Source: Bryobacterales bacterium | Lineage (GTDB): Bacteria; Acidobacteriota; Terriglobia; Bryobacterales; Bryobacteraceae | DNA length: 64,000 bases | Assembly: GCA_003142185.1 (NCBI GenBank) | Contig: PLOR01000042.1 | Coordinates: forward strand, 4,875-68,874 | Reading direction: 5' to 3' | Part shown: positions 15,862 through 24,700 of the stretch, in pieces | Layout: each line of letters starts with the position of its first letter | Numbering within the stretch: position 1 is the first letter of the stretch | Program-made: the position numbers and the translations under genes | The notes under the pieces: model-generated | What the model was told of the DNA's origin: nothing | Seen by the model: only the letters and a program-made list of their open reading frames with translations | The model's database searches: none

Positions 15862-17385
15862 GTGCAGCCCACAGCTCCCTTTGTTTGGCTGGCTCTGATA
15901 GCGGCGCCCTGGGTCCAATCGGGCCTGGCGCAGGCTTCCAACCAGGTGGTCTTCGAGAAAGTGGCGACCGTTGGCATGGAAGTGCCGGATACTCAAGTTA
16001 CGCTGGATGTGGTGCAATCGGCGCCGATCTCCCCGGATTACTTCCTGGAAGGTGGAACGGTGGTCTTCTGGGGAATCACCAAACGCCCCTACCATTCCGG
16101 ATTGTTTTCGGCCAAGGACGGACAGATCAAGACGGTCGCCCTGATGGGACGGAAAGATTCTCAACCGAATGCCGAAGGCATTCCCGAACCTTTCGAATTC
16201 ATCCCCGGAGTCTTGGGCAACACCGATATCAAGGCGGGCGGCGCGCTGCTTTACGTCACGCTCAGCTTCGGCAAGTACCGTAAGAAGACGCGCTCGGTTT
16301 GCGTTTGGGATGGCGAGAAACTGCGCCCCTTGTTGTGGCACGGCGAATCGCCCGCATGGCTTGGCGCCGGCGAAAAGATCCAGTCGGCGGGGGTGGCTGG
16401 CATCAATCCCGATGGCAGCGCCGTGATTATCTACTTGACGGAGAGCGGCCAGTACGGAATCGCGTCGTACAGCAAGGCGGCGGGCATGCATCCTCTCATC
16501 TCCACCGCCAGCGGGCTGCCGGGAATGCCCGGCGTGACCATTCTCAAAGAGACCTTCGAACCGCTTTTTGACGACCCGTACGAGAAGGGGGAAACGAAGG
16601 ACTGGGTCCTGCGTGGGCGCCTCGCTCCACCGGCTCTTTTGGGCGACTGGCTTTTCCTGGTGGTTGAGCCTTCCACTGGCCATCCCTTCCTGGCGCGAAT
16701 CGGCGGCGGCAAGACGGAACGGATCGTCGAAGCGCAGGCCGCCGATCCAACCGATCCGGGTTTCATGGTCGAGGAGATCCGATCGTTCAAGGCTCTTACG
16801 CCCGACGTGGTGGTGGTCGAGATCGACGGCGGGAAGGGGGACAGGCGCCTGCTGGTTGCCGACAAAGGCAAGCTGAGCCGGATCTACCAGTCTGCGGGAG
16901 CCTACCAGGAGGTCGCGGCCAGGCTGGGGTTCAAGGAAGCCGATGGAATCGAGGAGATGGGCGACCTGCAGGTGGTTTCGCCGGCAACGAAGTCCTTCTG
17001 CGCTCTTTTCGACGAGCGGTCCCGATTCACTTTCTACGTCACGCAGGTGCGCTGTTTTGACGGGACCAAGATGTCCAACGTCACCGGTCAGGCGCGGATT
17101 GGCAGAAATGTAAACAACGTCCTGCGGCCCATCCCGGGCTTGCCGGGCGTGCTGGTGATCGACGCGGATTTCACTGCCGCCGTGCGGCACGCCGACCGGC
17201 AGATCAGCCACTGGATCGTCAACGGGAACGCCGTTGGCCAGGACCTGCAGCCCGCGGCCGACATCTACTCCAGCGGCAGCGCCAAATACACCGTGGGAGA
17301 AGTCGTCGGCGTGGATGCAGCCCGGCAGATAGCCTGGCTGAGACTCTCCGACGGTTATTACAAGGTGCACGGCGCGGGTAATTGA
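15862..17385 (+). CDS. Secreted protein of unknown function, beta-propeller-like composition
   Basis: A 507-residue protein with GTG start, AGGAGG seven bases upstream, and a signal peptide of about 25 residues. I do not recognise a family. The sequence consists of repeated short strands with Gly/Asp turns (GTVVFWGITKRPYHSG, GALLYVTLSFGK, AVIIYLTESGQYGIASYS, DWLFLVVEPSTGHPFLAR), consistent with a beta-propeller of about seven blades. Two Cys (FCALF and VRCFD) may form a disulfide. It is preceded by a repeat and followed 40 bases later by the GH2 gene in the same direction. Shared transcription with that glycosidase is possible. No catalytic motif was seen. Confidence 0.65.
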   Translation: MQPTAPFVWLALIAAPWVQSGLAQASNQVVFEKVATVGMEVPDTQVTLDVVQSAPISPDYFLEGGTVVFWGITKRPYHSGLFSAKDGQIKTVALMGRKDSQPNAEGIPEPFEFIPGVLGNTDIKAGGALLYVTLSFGKYRKKTRSVCVWDGEKLRPLLWHGESPAWLGAGEKIQSAGVAGINPDGSAVIIYLTESGQYGIASYSKAAGMHPLISTASGLPGMPGVTILKETFEPLFDDPYEKGETKDWVLRGRLAPPALLGDWLFLVVEPSTGHPFLARIGGGKTERIVEAQAADPTDPGFMVEEIRSFKALTPDVVVVEIDGGKGDRRLLVADKGKLSRIYQSAGAYQEVAARLGFKEADGIEEMGDLQVVSPATKSFCALFDERSRFTFYVTQVRCFDGTKMSNVTGQARIGRNVNNVLRPIPGLPGVLVIDADFTAAVRHADRQISHWIVNGNAVGQDLQPAADIYSSGSAKYTVGEVVGVDAARQIAWLRLSDGYYKVHGAGN

Positions 17386-17425
17386 ACCTGGCATGCGCCA
17401 CGGGTTTGGCTATGATGATTAGCGT

Positions 17426-19285
17426 ATGCGAAAATCCGTGCTAACGACTTTGGCGGCCATGCTGCTCACCGGTGGTATCGCGTGTTACGCCCAGCAGATC
17501 GGGTTGGTCCAAAACCCGTCCGCCCGCCAGAACCTCAGCCTGAACGGGCCATGGAAGATCATCGTCGATCCCTACGAAGCCGGCTACTATGACTTCCATC
17601 TGCATCCCATTCCAGGCGGCGGGCTCGGCGCCGACCGCGTCCCCGCCGACAAGAGCGATCGCCTGGAACTCACCTTCATGCCGAACGCCCCTACACTCCA
17701 GGTGCCCGGTGACTGGAACACCCAGAAGCCGGAATTCCTCTGGTACGAAGGAACCATCTGGTATAAGCGCGAATTCGATTACGCGAAGAAGCCCGGCCGC
17801 CGCCTGTTCCTCTGGTTCGGCGCCGCCAATTATGAGGCCATCGTCTTCCTCAATGGCAAGAAACTCGGCCAGCATGAAGGCGGTTTTACCCCCTTTCAAT
17901 TCGAAGTCACCGACGCCGTCCATGATGGAACTAACTCCGTGATCGTAAAGGTGGACGACCAGCGCCACGCGGATGGTATCCCCACTGCCATGACCGACTG
18001 GTGGAACTACGGCGGCCTTACTCGTGATGTGAAGTTAATCGACGTGCCGGAAACGTTTATCCAGGATTACTTCGCGCAACTCGAGAAAGGCGAGCTCAAT
18101 CGTATCGGGGGATGGGTGCGCCTGGATGGCGCCCACAAACGGCAGAAGGTCACCATCCGCATCCCGGAGACCGGCAACTACACCACCGTCGATACCGATG
18201 AAAACGGCTACGCGCGCTTCGCATTCAATGCCACCCTCACTCCCTGGTCGCCGGAGAATCCGAAGCTCTACGCTGTCCGCGTGGAAGCCGAATCCGACGC
18301 CGTCGAGGACCGTATCGGCTTCCGCACGATTCAAACCGCCGGCCAGAAGATCGTCCTCAACGGCAAGCCCATCTTCCTGCGCGGCATCTCGATACACGGC
18401 GAAGCTCCCTTCCGGGCCGGCCGCGTTTTTTCGGAAGCCGATGCCCGCGTGTTGCTCACCTGGGCCAAGGAGTTGGGTTGCAACTTCGTTCGCCTGGCGC
18501 ATTACCCCCACGACGAAGCGATGACCCGCATGGCCGACCAGTTAGGCCTGCTGGTGTGGAGCGAGATTCCCGTCTACTGGGCCGTCCAGTGGGAGAACCC
18601 CGCCGCCTATGCCAACGCCGAGCGGCAACTCACGGATATGATTGCGCGCGACCACAACCGCGCTTCCATCGTTTTCTGGTCGATGGCCAATGAAACGCCC
18701 CTCGGCGATGCCCGCCTCAAGTTCATCGGCTCGCTGGCAACCAAGGCGCGCGAGCTCGATCCCACCCGCCTGATCACGGCCGCGACCCTGGTGCACTATT
18801 CCGACGCCACTACCATTACGGTTGACGATCCACTCGGGCATTACCTGGATGTGCTCGGCTGCAACGAATACATCGGCTGGTACGACGGCGTTCCCGCCAA
18901 GGCCGACAACGTCGCTTTCAAAACCGTCTACGACAAGCCCATGGTGATGAGCGAACTTGGCGGCGAAGCGCCCTACGGGAGGCACGGCGATGAAGATACC
19001 GCCTGGACCGAGGAGTACCAGGCCAACGTCTACCGCCATCAGATCCCCATGCTGAAGCGGATTCCATTCCTTGCAGGGATGACTCCCTGGATACTGGTGG
19101 ACTTCCGCTGTCCCCGCCGTTTCCTGACCGGCATCCAGGATTATTACAATCGCAAAGGACTGCTGAGCGACCGCGGCGAAAAGAAACAGGCATACTATGT
19201 CCTGCGCGATTACTATCGATCGCTGGCCGCGCAGAAGCAACCTCCCGGGCCCCCTCCGCCCAGCTTGCGCAGCGTGGCGCCGTAA
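17426..19285 (+). CDS. Glycoside hydrolase family 2 protein (beta-glucuronidase-like), exported
   Basis: A 619-residue exported enzyme with a signal peptide (MRKSVLTTLAAMLLTGGIAC). The order is GH2 sugar-binding jelly roll (about 30-205), Ig-like sandwich (about 210-300) and TIM barrel (about 300-590). The acid/base Glu lies in WSMANETPLG near residue 423 and the nucleophile Glu in PMVMSELGGEA near 509, both in the GH2 positions. Sequences such as YEGTIWYKREFDYAKKPGRR and HYPHDEAMTRMADQLGLLVW fit the beta-glucuronidase/beta-galactosidase branch. It probably cleaves beta-linked sugars from plant or microbial polysaccharide outside the cytoplasm. The exact sugar is not decided by sequence. Confidence 0.88.
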   Translation: MRKSVLTTLAAMLLTGGIACYAQQIGLVQNPSARQNLSLNGPWKIIVDPYEAGYYDFHLHPIPGGGLGADRVPADKSDRLELTFMPNAPTLQVPGDWNTQKPEFLWYEGTIWYKREFDYAKKPGRRLFLWFGAANYEAIVFLNGKKLGQHEGGFTPFQFEVTDAVHDGTNSVIVKVDDQRHADGIPTAMTDWWNYGGLTRDVKLIDVPETFIQDYFAQLEKGELNRIGGWVRLDGAHKRQKVTIRIPETGNYTTVDTDENGYARFAFNATLTPWSPENPKLYAVRVEAESDAVEDRIGFRTIQTAGQKIVLNGKPIFLRGISIHGEAPFRAGRVFSEADARVLLTWAKELGCNFVRLAHYPHDEAMTRMADQLGLLVWSEIPVYWAVQWENPAAYANAERQLTDMIARDHNRASIVFWSMANETPLGDARLKFIGSLATKARELDPTRLITAATLVHYSDATTITVDDPLGHYLDVLGCNEYIGWYDGVPAKADNVAFKTVYDKPMVMSELGGEAPYGRHGDEDTAWTEEYQANVYRHQIPMLKRIPFLAGMTPWILVDFRCPRRFLTGIQDYYNRKGLLSDRGEKKQAYYVLRDYYRSLAAQKQPPGPPPPSLRSVAP

Positions 19286-19316
19286 ATTCACCATTCGTCC
19301 GGACGCGGACCTTCTG

Positions 19317-19397
19317 GCGTGGCTGCGACGGCAAAGATAGTGGCCAGGAAAAGCCGAGATGACTCTCGGCTCGGCAGGCCTGACGGCCCGCGCCACG
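19317..19397. mobile_element. MITE-like palindromic element, partial copy 2
   Basis: From about 19342 this copy follows the element at 3441-3546, with the identical hairpin AGCCGAGATGACTCTCGGCT at 19352-19371 and a closely matching right end (GCCCGCGCCACGA). The left part is shortened, lacking the first two hairpins. It ends at the ATG of the ABC ATPase gene. Confidence 0.6.
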
Positions 19398-20621
19398 ATG
19401 CCGCCGCCGCACACGCTAGAATCAGATTTGGTTCTGGTTCAGAACGTTTCCAAGCTGTATCGTTTGTATCGGCGTCCGGCCGACCGGCTGCGCGAGCTGC
19501 TGCCGGGAGTGGCGCCGGCCCACCGCGATTTCTGGGCGCTGCGCGACATCAGCTTCGAAGTCGGGCGCGGTGAAACCCTGGGGCTGGTGGGGCCGAACGG
19601 GTGCGGTAAAAGCACGCTGTTGCAGATGGTGAGCGGCATCTTGCAGCCGACCATGGGGCGGGTGGTGACGCGTGGGCGGATCGCGGCACTGCTCGAATTG
19701 GGCGCCGGTTTCAACCCGGAATTCAGCGGCCGCGAGAACGTCTATCTGAACGGCGAAATCATGGGCCTGAGCCGCGGCGAGATCGACCGGGCGATGCCCT
19801 CGATCGAGGCGTTTGCCGAAATCGGCGAGTTCATGGAACGGCCGGTGAAGGAATACTCGAGCGGCATGTATGTGCGGCTGGCGTTTTCGACGGCCATCCA
19901 CGTGGACCCGGAAATCCTGATCGTCGACGAAGCGCTGGCGGTGGGCGACGCGGTCTTCGCCAACCGCTGCGTGCGCAAGTTCCAGGAGCTGCGCGAGCGC
20001 AAGATAACGGTGCTGTTCGTCTCCCACGACCTGGGGCTGGTGAAGCAGCTCTCCGATCGCGCCATCCTGCTGCTGGGCGGCCGGATCGAAGCCGCCGGAG
20101 CGCCCAACGATGTGATCAACCGCTACATCGGGCTGGTGCTCGAAAAGCAGGCTCCGGAGGCGCGCCAACAACGCCTGCGCTCCAGCTTCCGCCACGGCGA
20201 CGGAACCAGCGAGATCGTGAGCATTCAGATGTTGAACGCGCGCGGCGAAGAGACCGCGTCGATTGCGAGCGGCGAGCCGGTGACGGTGCGGGTGAGCGCG
20301 CGCTTCCACCGTGCTGTCTCGGACCCAATGGTCGGGATACTGGTGCGTACCCGAATCGGCATGGACGTTTACGGCACCAATACGCGCATCGAGCACACCG
20401 ATTTGGGCGACTTCGAGGCTGGCCAGTTGCTGGAAGTGGATTTCGGTATCGAATGCTGGCTCACCCCGCAGCAGTATACGCTGACGGCGGCGATGCAGAA
20501 TGCCGATGGATCGAGTCACGACTGGGTGGACGACGCTATCGCGTTCGACGTGGTGGACACTCGCGTGGCGGCCGGCGTCGCCAATTTGCGGGCGAAGATC
20601 GAATGGCGCGCATCACGATAA
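19398..20621 (+). CDS. ABC transporter ATPase, polysaccharide/O-antigen export type (Wzt/TagH-like)
   Basis: A 407-residue ATPase. Walker A is GPNGCGKS (65-72), the signature is YSSGM (about 153-157), and Walker B with catalytic Glu is ILIVDEA (about 173-179). The sequence ALRDISFEVGRGETLGLVG and the GRENVYLNGEIMGLS block are typical of O-antigen and teichoic acid exporters. Residues after about 245 resemble the Wzt C-terminal carbohydrate-binding beta domain. I chose the ATG at 19398 because the upstream 13 codons of the open frame come from the MITE-like repeat. No permease gene lies next to it, so its membrane partner is encoded elsewhere. Confidence 0.88.
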   Translation: MPPPHTLESDLVLVQNVSKLYRLYRRPADRLRELLPGVAPAHRDFWALRDISFEVGRGETLGLVGPNGCGKSTLLQMVSGILQPTMGRVVTRGRIAALLELGAGFNPEFSGRENVYLNGEIMGLSRGEIDRAMPSIEAFAEIGEFMERPVKEYSSGMYVRLAFSTAIHVDPEILIVDEALAVGDAVFANRCVRKFQELRERKITVLFVSHDLGLVKQLSDRAILLLGGRIEAAGAPNDVINRYIGLVLEKQAPEARQQRLRSSFRHGDGTSEIVSIQMLNARGEETASIASGEPVTVRVSARFHRAVSDPMVGILVRTRIGMDVYGTNTRIEHTDLGDFEAGQLLEVDFGIECWLTPQQYTLTAAMQNADGSSHDWVDDAIAFDVVDTRVAAGVANLRAKIEWRASR

Positions 20622-20872
20622 AGGCGCATCCGCGCGCCGCACGGTCGGAAGTTGCCGGAAAAGTGGGCGCCGCGTGGAAGCTGCGCCTGGCCGCGCCTCC
20701 GGCGGAAGGCAAGGCCAACCAGGAGTGCGTGCGATTCCTGGCGGAGTTGGCCGGCGTGCCGCGCTCGCGGGTGCGCGTGGTCAGCGGTGCGGCCGCTCGC
20801 ACCAAGATCGTGGAAGTGGAAGGCGTGGCGCAGGAGGAGTTGGAAGCTCGCTTGGCGCGCGGGTCGGGATAG
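20603..20872 (+). CDS. DUF167/UPF0235 (YggU-like) protein
   Basis: An 89-residue protein of the UPF0235 family, recognised by ITIKAHPRAARSEV, WKLRLAAPPAEGKANQECV and RVRVVSGAAARTKIVEV. The fold is a small alpha/beta unit and the biochemical role is unknown. The ATG at 20603 overlaps the end of the ABC ATPase gene by 19 bases, so the two are probably cotranscribed. The length is usual for the family. No functional tie to polysaccharide export is known. Confidence 0.88.
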   Translation: MARITIKAHPRAARSEVAGKVGAAWKLRLAAPPAEGKANQECVRFLAELAGVPRSRVRVVSGAAARTKIVEVEGVAQEELEARLARGSG

Positions 20873-20898
20873 CGGGGATGACCGGACCTAGCGGAAGA

Positions 20899-21612
20899 TC
20901 AGCTTTGCAATCGCTGGCCCGTGTTCTGCTGAAGTTTGCGCAGTCGCCGGGAAGCCACCAGGAGGCAAGCTAAACCGAGACCGAGCATTTTGAGTGCGCC
21001 GGGTTCCGAGACCCCTGGGACATCGCTTCCCAGGGTGAGAGCGTCGAGCGCGACCTGGCCCTCTGTTTCGGTGAATACCACGGATTCCGCCGTGCCGGCG
21101 AAATCGACTCCGATAGCGGTAAATGGACAGAACTGGTCGTTACTGCTGTTTTGGCAAGCCGGGTTACCCGAGGTAAATCCGTTCCCAGTGACGGGCAGTG
21201 CGAGTGTCGCCAGGAGCGTTCCAGTCCCGTCGATTCCGCTGTAGATGTAGATCGACTCCGGGGTGCTGAGCTCCGCATACTCGAAGGCTAAACCGGTAGT
21301 GAAACCGAGCGGGACATCCATCACGGCAGCCTGCGAATTGGCCACGAAGGTAAAGGCCATGTCTCCGTTCGGGTTCCCGGCGAAAGTTCCAATCCCGCCG
21401 TCGTCAGCGCTAAGAAAAGCCGTGAAGTTGGAGGTGAAAGTAACCCCATCGGCGGGTCCGGGTCCGCTGCCCAACGAGCCGGTACGACCGCTGAAATAGT
21501 TAAGAACCTCCTCCTGATTCTGAAAGCTCTCCGCAGTCATCACGATGTTGTCGGCGGCCGCAGTGAAGGTGAGCACGGCGCCCAAAGCCACAAGTTGAAA
21601 TACCCTACGCAT
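20899..21612 (-). CDS. PEP-CTERM sorting-signal protein
   Basis: A 237-residue exported protein. It has a signal peptide (MRRVFQLVALGAVLTFTAAA), a beta-rich body with acidic turns, and a C-terminal sorting signal: SEPGALKMLG, a hydrophobic stretch (LGLACLLVA) and a basic tail (SRRLRK). The SEPG form is a variant of the usual PEP motif. Such tails are recognised by an exosortase (EpsH), which was not found here. I chose the ATG at 21612, with GGAGG a few bases upstream; the open frame extends to 21669 without a better start. The conserved CQNSSNDQFC pair may form a disulfide loop. The likely destiny is the outer surface or exopolysaccharide matrix. Confidence 0.8.
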   Translation of the reverse strand: MRRVFQLVALGAVLTFTAAADNIVMTAESFQNQEEVLNYFSGRTGSLGSGPGPADGVTFTSNFTAFLSADDGGIGTFAGNPNGDMAFTFVANSQAAVMDVPLGFTTGLAFEYAELSTPESIYIYSGIDGTGTLLATLALPVTGNGFTSGNPACQNSSNDQFCPFTAIGVDFAGTAESVVFTETEGQVALDALTLGSDVPGVSEPGALKMLGLGLACLLVASRRLRKLQQNTGQRLQS

Positions 21613-21669
21613 CAACCCTCCGCGGTGTAATCCAGTTTCTATCTCGCCAAAATATAAGTGCGCCGACAT

Positions 21670-22007
21670 CCACTTACAATGGCCGATCGATCTAGTTACG
21701 CCGAATGTCCCCTCGGGTTTCCGAGTTGGACTTATTATACAGCAACCGCCAATCCTCCCGAGATAAAATCCTCGTGGATTTGGCGTTAACAGTTCTTACG
21801 GCCGGCTGTCTTGTGCTTTACAACACGTTTAGCAGGCTACCAAAAGGTATTTACAGCACTTACAATGCCACTCACTGACATCCGTAAGTTGCCGGTTCTA
21901 GAGTTGGGCGAGTGGGAAATCGGGCGATTTTGTGTGAAGAAATACCATTTTTTGGCAACCCGCGGCGCCGAGGTCTCCTGTCCGCGCTACGCCCCGGCGT
22001 GCGGGGC
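21670..22007. other. Gene-free interval upstream of the PEP-CTERM gene
   Basis: This 338-base stretch is more AT-rich than its surroundings and holds no convincing gene. It must contain the promoter of the PEP-CTERM gene on the minus strand. The sequence CACTTACAATG occurs twice (about 21673 and 21859). A GC-rich stem (CGCCCCGGCG...) close to 22000 follows the tsaB stop and may end its transcript. Confidence 0.4.
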
Positions 22008-22676
22008 TCAGCCCTTCCACAGCAGCTCGGCGTCCGAACGGCGGATGTAGTTGGCGTCCAGAGTGGCGGGGTCCAAGGCTTGGCCAGCTTGCCAGAGACG
22101 CCAGGCGATGCGGGCGATGGCGGCGGCCAAGGCGTGCGGAGCCGTGGTGCGGCGGGCATCTCGGACGCGTGACGTGGCGAGCGCATCGGCGAACGTGCCG
22201 AAATCCGGCGAGACCAGTTCGACGCCCTCCGGCAGCGCCTCCAGCCATCGCGCCGGCGCGGCGACGGTTTCCGGGCGCACCAGGCAGCCGGCGTCATCGT
22301 AGACGGCCGCGTAGATTTCGCTGCGGCGGGCATCGAGCAGGGCTGCGCGCAAAGGCGCCGTGCCAAAAGAGGCGATGGCCGCGAGATTCGAGACCGCGAC
22401 CGCCGGCTTGCCGGCCGCTTCCGCCAGCCCCTTGACGCAGGCCAGGCAAACCCGCACGCCGGTGAAAGCGCCTGGGCCGGATGCGGCGGCGAAGCAATCC
22501 ACATCGCCAACCGAAACGCGGTGCCGGCCGAGCAGCGCTTCCAGGTGACCGTAAATCACGTGGGCGAAGCCGGAGGGTGATTCGAGCGCGACCTGCTCGA
22601 TCAGGTCGCCGGCGCGGGCCAGCGCCAGACTGCCGTGCGCGTGGGTGGTATCGACGGCCAGAATGAGAGGCGTCAC
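22008..22676 (-). CDS. tsaB: TsaB, tRNA threonylcarbamoyladenosine biosynthesis protein
   Basis: A 222-residue member of the ASKHA fold. TsaB is the non-catalytic partner of TsaD and TsaE in forming the t6A37 modification of ANN-decoding tRNAs. Family landmarks are LILAVDTTHAHGSLAL at the N-terminus and FAAASGPGAFTGVRV at about 60-75. I chose the GTG at 22676, which overlaps the stop of the upstream glycosidase gene (GTGA). The longer open frame to 22865 is a shadow. Coupling of this core gene behind an exported glycosidase is odd. Neither rimI nor tsaD lies next to it. Confidence 0.92.
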   Translation of the reverse strand: MTPLILAVDTTHAHGSLALARAGDLIEQVALESPSGFAHVIYGHLEALLGRHRVSVGDVDCFAAASGPGAFTGVRVCLACVKGLAEAAGKPAVAVSNLAAIASFGTAPLRAALLDARRSEIYAAVYDDAGCLVRPETVAAPARWLEALPEGVELVSPDFGTFADALATSRVRDARRTTAPHALAAAIARIAWRLWQAGQALDPATLDANYIRRSDAELLWKG

Positions 22677-24532
22677 TGGTTGAGATCGTATCCTTTGGCC
22701 ACCATGTAAACCGTGCCGTAGCCGTTGATGGCGTAGAGACGCAGCAGCGCGGTGGCGGGATAGTTGACGGCCAAGCCGGCGGGCAGCGCGAAATCGCCTT
22801 GCGGCGCGGAGCCGAGCACGCGGTACCCTTCGTGGTCCGCGGTGACTTCGGCGGTCCACATCCAAAGCATGGCGCGAGTGGCGCGGCTGGTGCGCTTGAG
22901 CTTGGCCGAAAAATGGGCCGCGCGGCCGGCGGCCAGCGCACCGGAGGGTTGCTCGATTTCGTAAGGGACTTTTTCGGGATCGATGACGATCTCCTGTACC
23001 GGCACTTCACGCGATTCGAACTTGTAACTGCGGTTCATGCTTTCGAGCGTGGTTTCGCGGACCAGGCGCAACACCCAGTCGTGATAGCGGTCGGGAGGCT
23101 CGCCAGTGAAATGCTGGCCGCTCCACTTGCGGCGCGCGCTGAGGGTGCCATCGGCAGGATCCAGCCAATAGACGTCGTAGCCGTGGTGCTCCACCGTGAG
23201 TTCCACCGGGCCGGGCTTATCGATATACACGATGTAGTCGACGCCGGGAAGCGCCAGGGCGCGCCCGCCATCGACGTCGAAATAAGGTTCGAGGTCCCAA
23301 TGGCGCGTGCCGGCCATCAGGTTGAACCAAACCGTCATGGCCCTGGCGCCGGGTGAATCGGTGGAGCGCGCAGCCGGGGCGGTGTTGGCGTAGGTCGGGT
23401 ACTGGCCGTTCATGGTGGCCGTCCAGAGCCGGTGGCGCAGTTCGGCCGCATCCACGTCATTGGGCCCGAACTTTCCCGCTCCTGTGTCCTCGCGCGCGAA
23501 CTCGAGGGCCACGCCTGGCACCTCGTAGAGTTGATGCTCGATGGCGCCCACGGCGGCGCCCGCCGCTCCGTATGCGGCGAAATCCATCCAGCCGTCATCG
23601 AGCAGCGGCGCCGAGGTGACGCGCGCGCCGCTCGACCGCGGGTGCTGGTAAGGGTCCAACTGTTTGATCAGAGCGCCGGTTTCCGCCAGCAGCGCGCGCG
23701 CGCCGGCTTGGCTTTCGAATTCCTCGAGCCCCTGCCAGGTGACGTTCCTGGCGGCGTAACGGCCCACCAGAAAGCGGATGAAGCGGAGCCGCGCCGCAGG
23801 GTCCGGCAGCAGGCGGAGGAGGGCCGCGGGGCTGGGAGCCAACACCAGATCCGCAATCATGCCTTTCGAGTTGATATAGGCGATGCGCTGGTCGAGGCGC
23901 TGGAAATGCGCCAGGTCGGGACTGCCGGGGCGGCGAAAACCGAGGGCCGCGCCTTCCCCCAGCACCAGGCCGCGCAGATGGTTGAATTTCTGGGTGGCGC
24001 GCGCATCCACCACGGCGCGGAAGTCGGCATCCTCCAGCCAGGCGAAGTCCATCTCGCTCGCGCCCATCCACAGGTGCGGCTGGTTGGCAGCCTCGGTGGC
24101 CCAATGATGGATGTTGGCAACGCGAAGAAAGCCTGGCGCGTCGGAAGCGCTGGCGGTGAAGGCGCCAGTCAGACCGTCCCATTCGGGCACGTTGCTGGTG
24201 AGGCGGTACTCCCAGTGCCCGGCCTCGGTGGGCGCGAAGCGCAGCACCATGCGGCTGCCGCCATCCCAATAAGCAGGCAAGGCGTAGGTGCGCATCAGAG
24301 GCGAACGGAACTCGGCATGCAATTCGACGCTGGAGTAAGGGTCGGGATGCGCGGCGGCAGCCTTGGCGCTCAGTTCAAACACCAGTTCACAGGGCGACCA
24401 CGCCGGCGTGTTATCGCAACTCGAAGCAGGCTGCGGAGCGGCTTGCGCCAACAGCGCCCCAGCCAGTGCAAAGAGCAGCGGGACGGCCCGGAGTGCGCCA
24501 CCCAGGGGCGCGGCGCGTCGAGTGGAATTCAC
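22673..24532 (-). CDS. Exported glycoside-hydrolase-like protein (DUF5060/DUF4038-type)
   Basis: A 619-residue exported protein. Residues 1-32 are a signal peptide. About 40-130 is a DUF5060-type Ig-like domain (VFELSAKAAAAHPDPYSSVE, then FAPTEAGHWEYRLTSN). About 135-450 is a TIM-barrel region of the apiosidase-like DUF4038 type (ATQKFNHLRGLVLGEG, PYFDVDGGRALALPGVDY). About 450-500 is a small C-terminal collagen-binding-like sandwich (GPVELTVEHHGYDVYWLDP). A further beta domain of about 80 residues closes the protein. It probably acts on plant cell wall polysaccharide in the periplasm or outside. The catalytic residues cannot be fixed from sequence alone. Its stop overlaps the tsaB start by four bases. 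Confidence 0.7.
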   Translation of the reverse strand: MNSTRRAAPLGGALRAVPLLFALAGALLAQAAPQPASSCDNTPAWSPCELVFELSAKAAAAHPDPYSSVELHAEFRSPLMRTYALPAYWDGGSRMVLRFAPTEAGHWEYRLTSNVPEWDGLTGAFTASASDAPGFLRVANIHHWATEAANQPHLWMGASEMDFAWLEDADFRAVVDARATQKFNHLRGLVLGEGAALGFRRPGSPDLAHFQRLDQRIAYINSKGMIADLVLAPSPAALLRLLPDPAARLRFIRFLVGRYAARNVTWQGLEEFESQAGARALLAETGALIKQLDPYQHPRSSGARVTSAPLLDDGWMDFAAYGAAGAAVGAIEHQLYEVPGVALEFAREDTGAGKFGPNDVDAAELRHRLWTATMNGQYPTYANTAPAARSTDSPGARAMTVWFNLMAGTRHWDLEPYFDVDGGRALALPGVDYIVYIDKPGPVELTVEHHGYDVYWLDPADGTLSARRKWSGQHFTGEPPDRYHDWVLRLVRETTLESMNRSYKFESREVPVQEIVIDPEKVPYEIEQPSGALAAGRAAHFSAKLKRTSRATRAMLWMWTAEVTADHEGYRVLGSAPQGDFALPAGLAVNYPATALLRLYAINGYGTVYMVAKGYDLNQ

Positions 24533-24570
24533 ATTACCAGTGTAGTGCGACGGGGCGGATGATCGTCCGG

Positions 24571-24700
24571 TAGCGCCGGCGGTCTTGCCGCCGGTGATTT
24601 GCCGGGATTCCCGGAACTTCGAGGCGGTTTTTCGACCCTGTCAGGGTGTCGTGCTTTGCCGAGGCATGACAGACCGGGCCGGGCATGCCCTGCCCCTACT
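24571..24700. repeat. Repeat-rich spacer with CCGGCGGTCTTGCCGCCGG and GGGCATGCCC hairpins
   Basis: The spacer carries the hairpin CCGGCGG/CCGCCGG (about 24576-24594), which also forms part of the repeat at 49996-50081. It also holds a GGGCCGGGCATGCCC motif near 24677 that recurs in opposite orientation near 28167. ACCCTG/AGGGT forms a small additional stem. No gene is seen. Confidence 0.45.

Noticed and set aside
15856-17394. Minus-strand frame of 512 codons opposite the unknown exported protein
   Set aside because: The plus-strand gene has AGGAGG, GTG and a signal peptide; the antisense frame has none of these.
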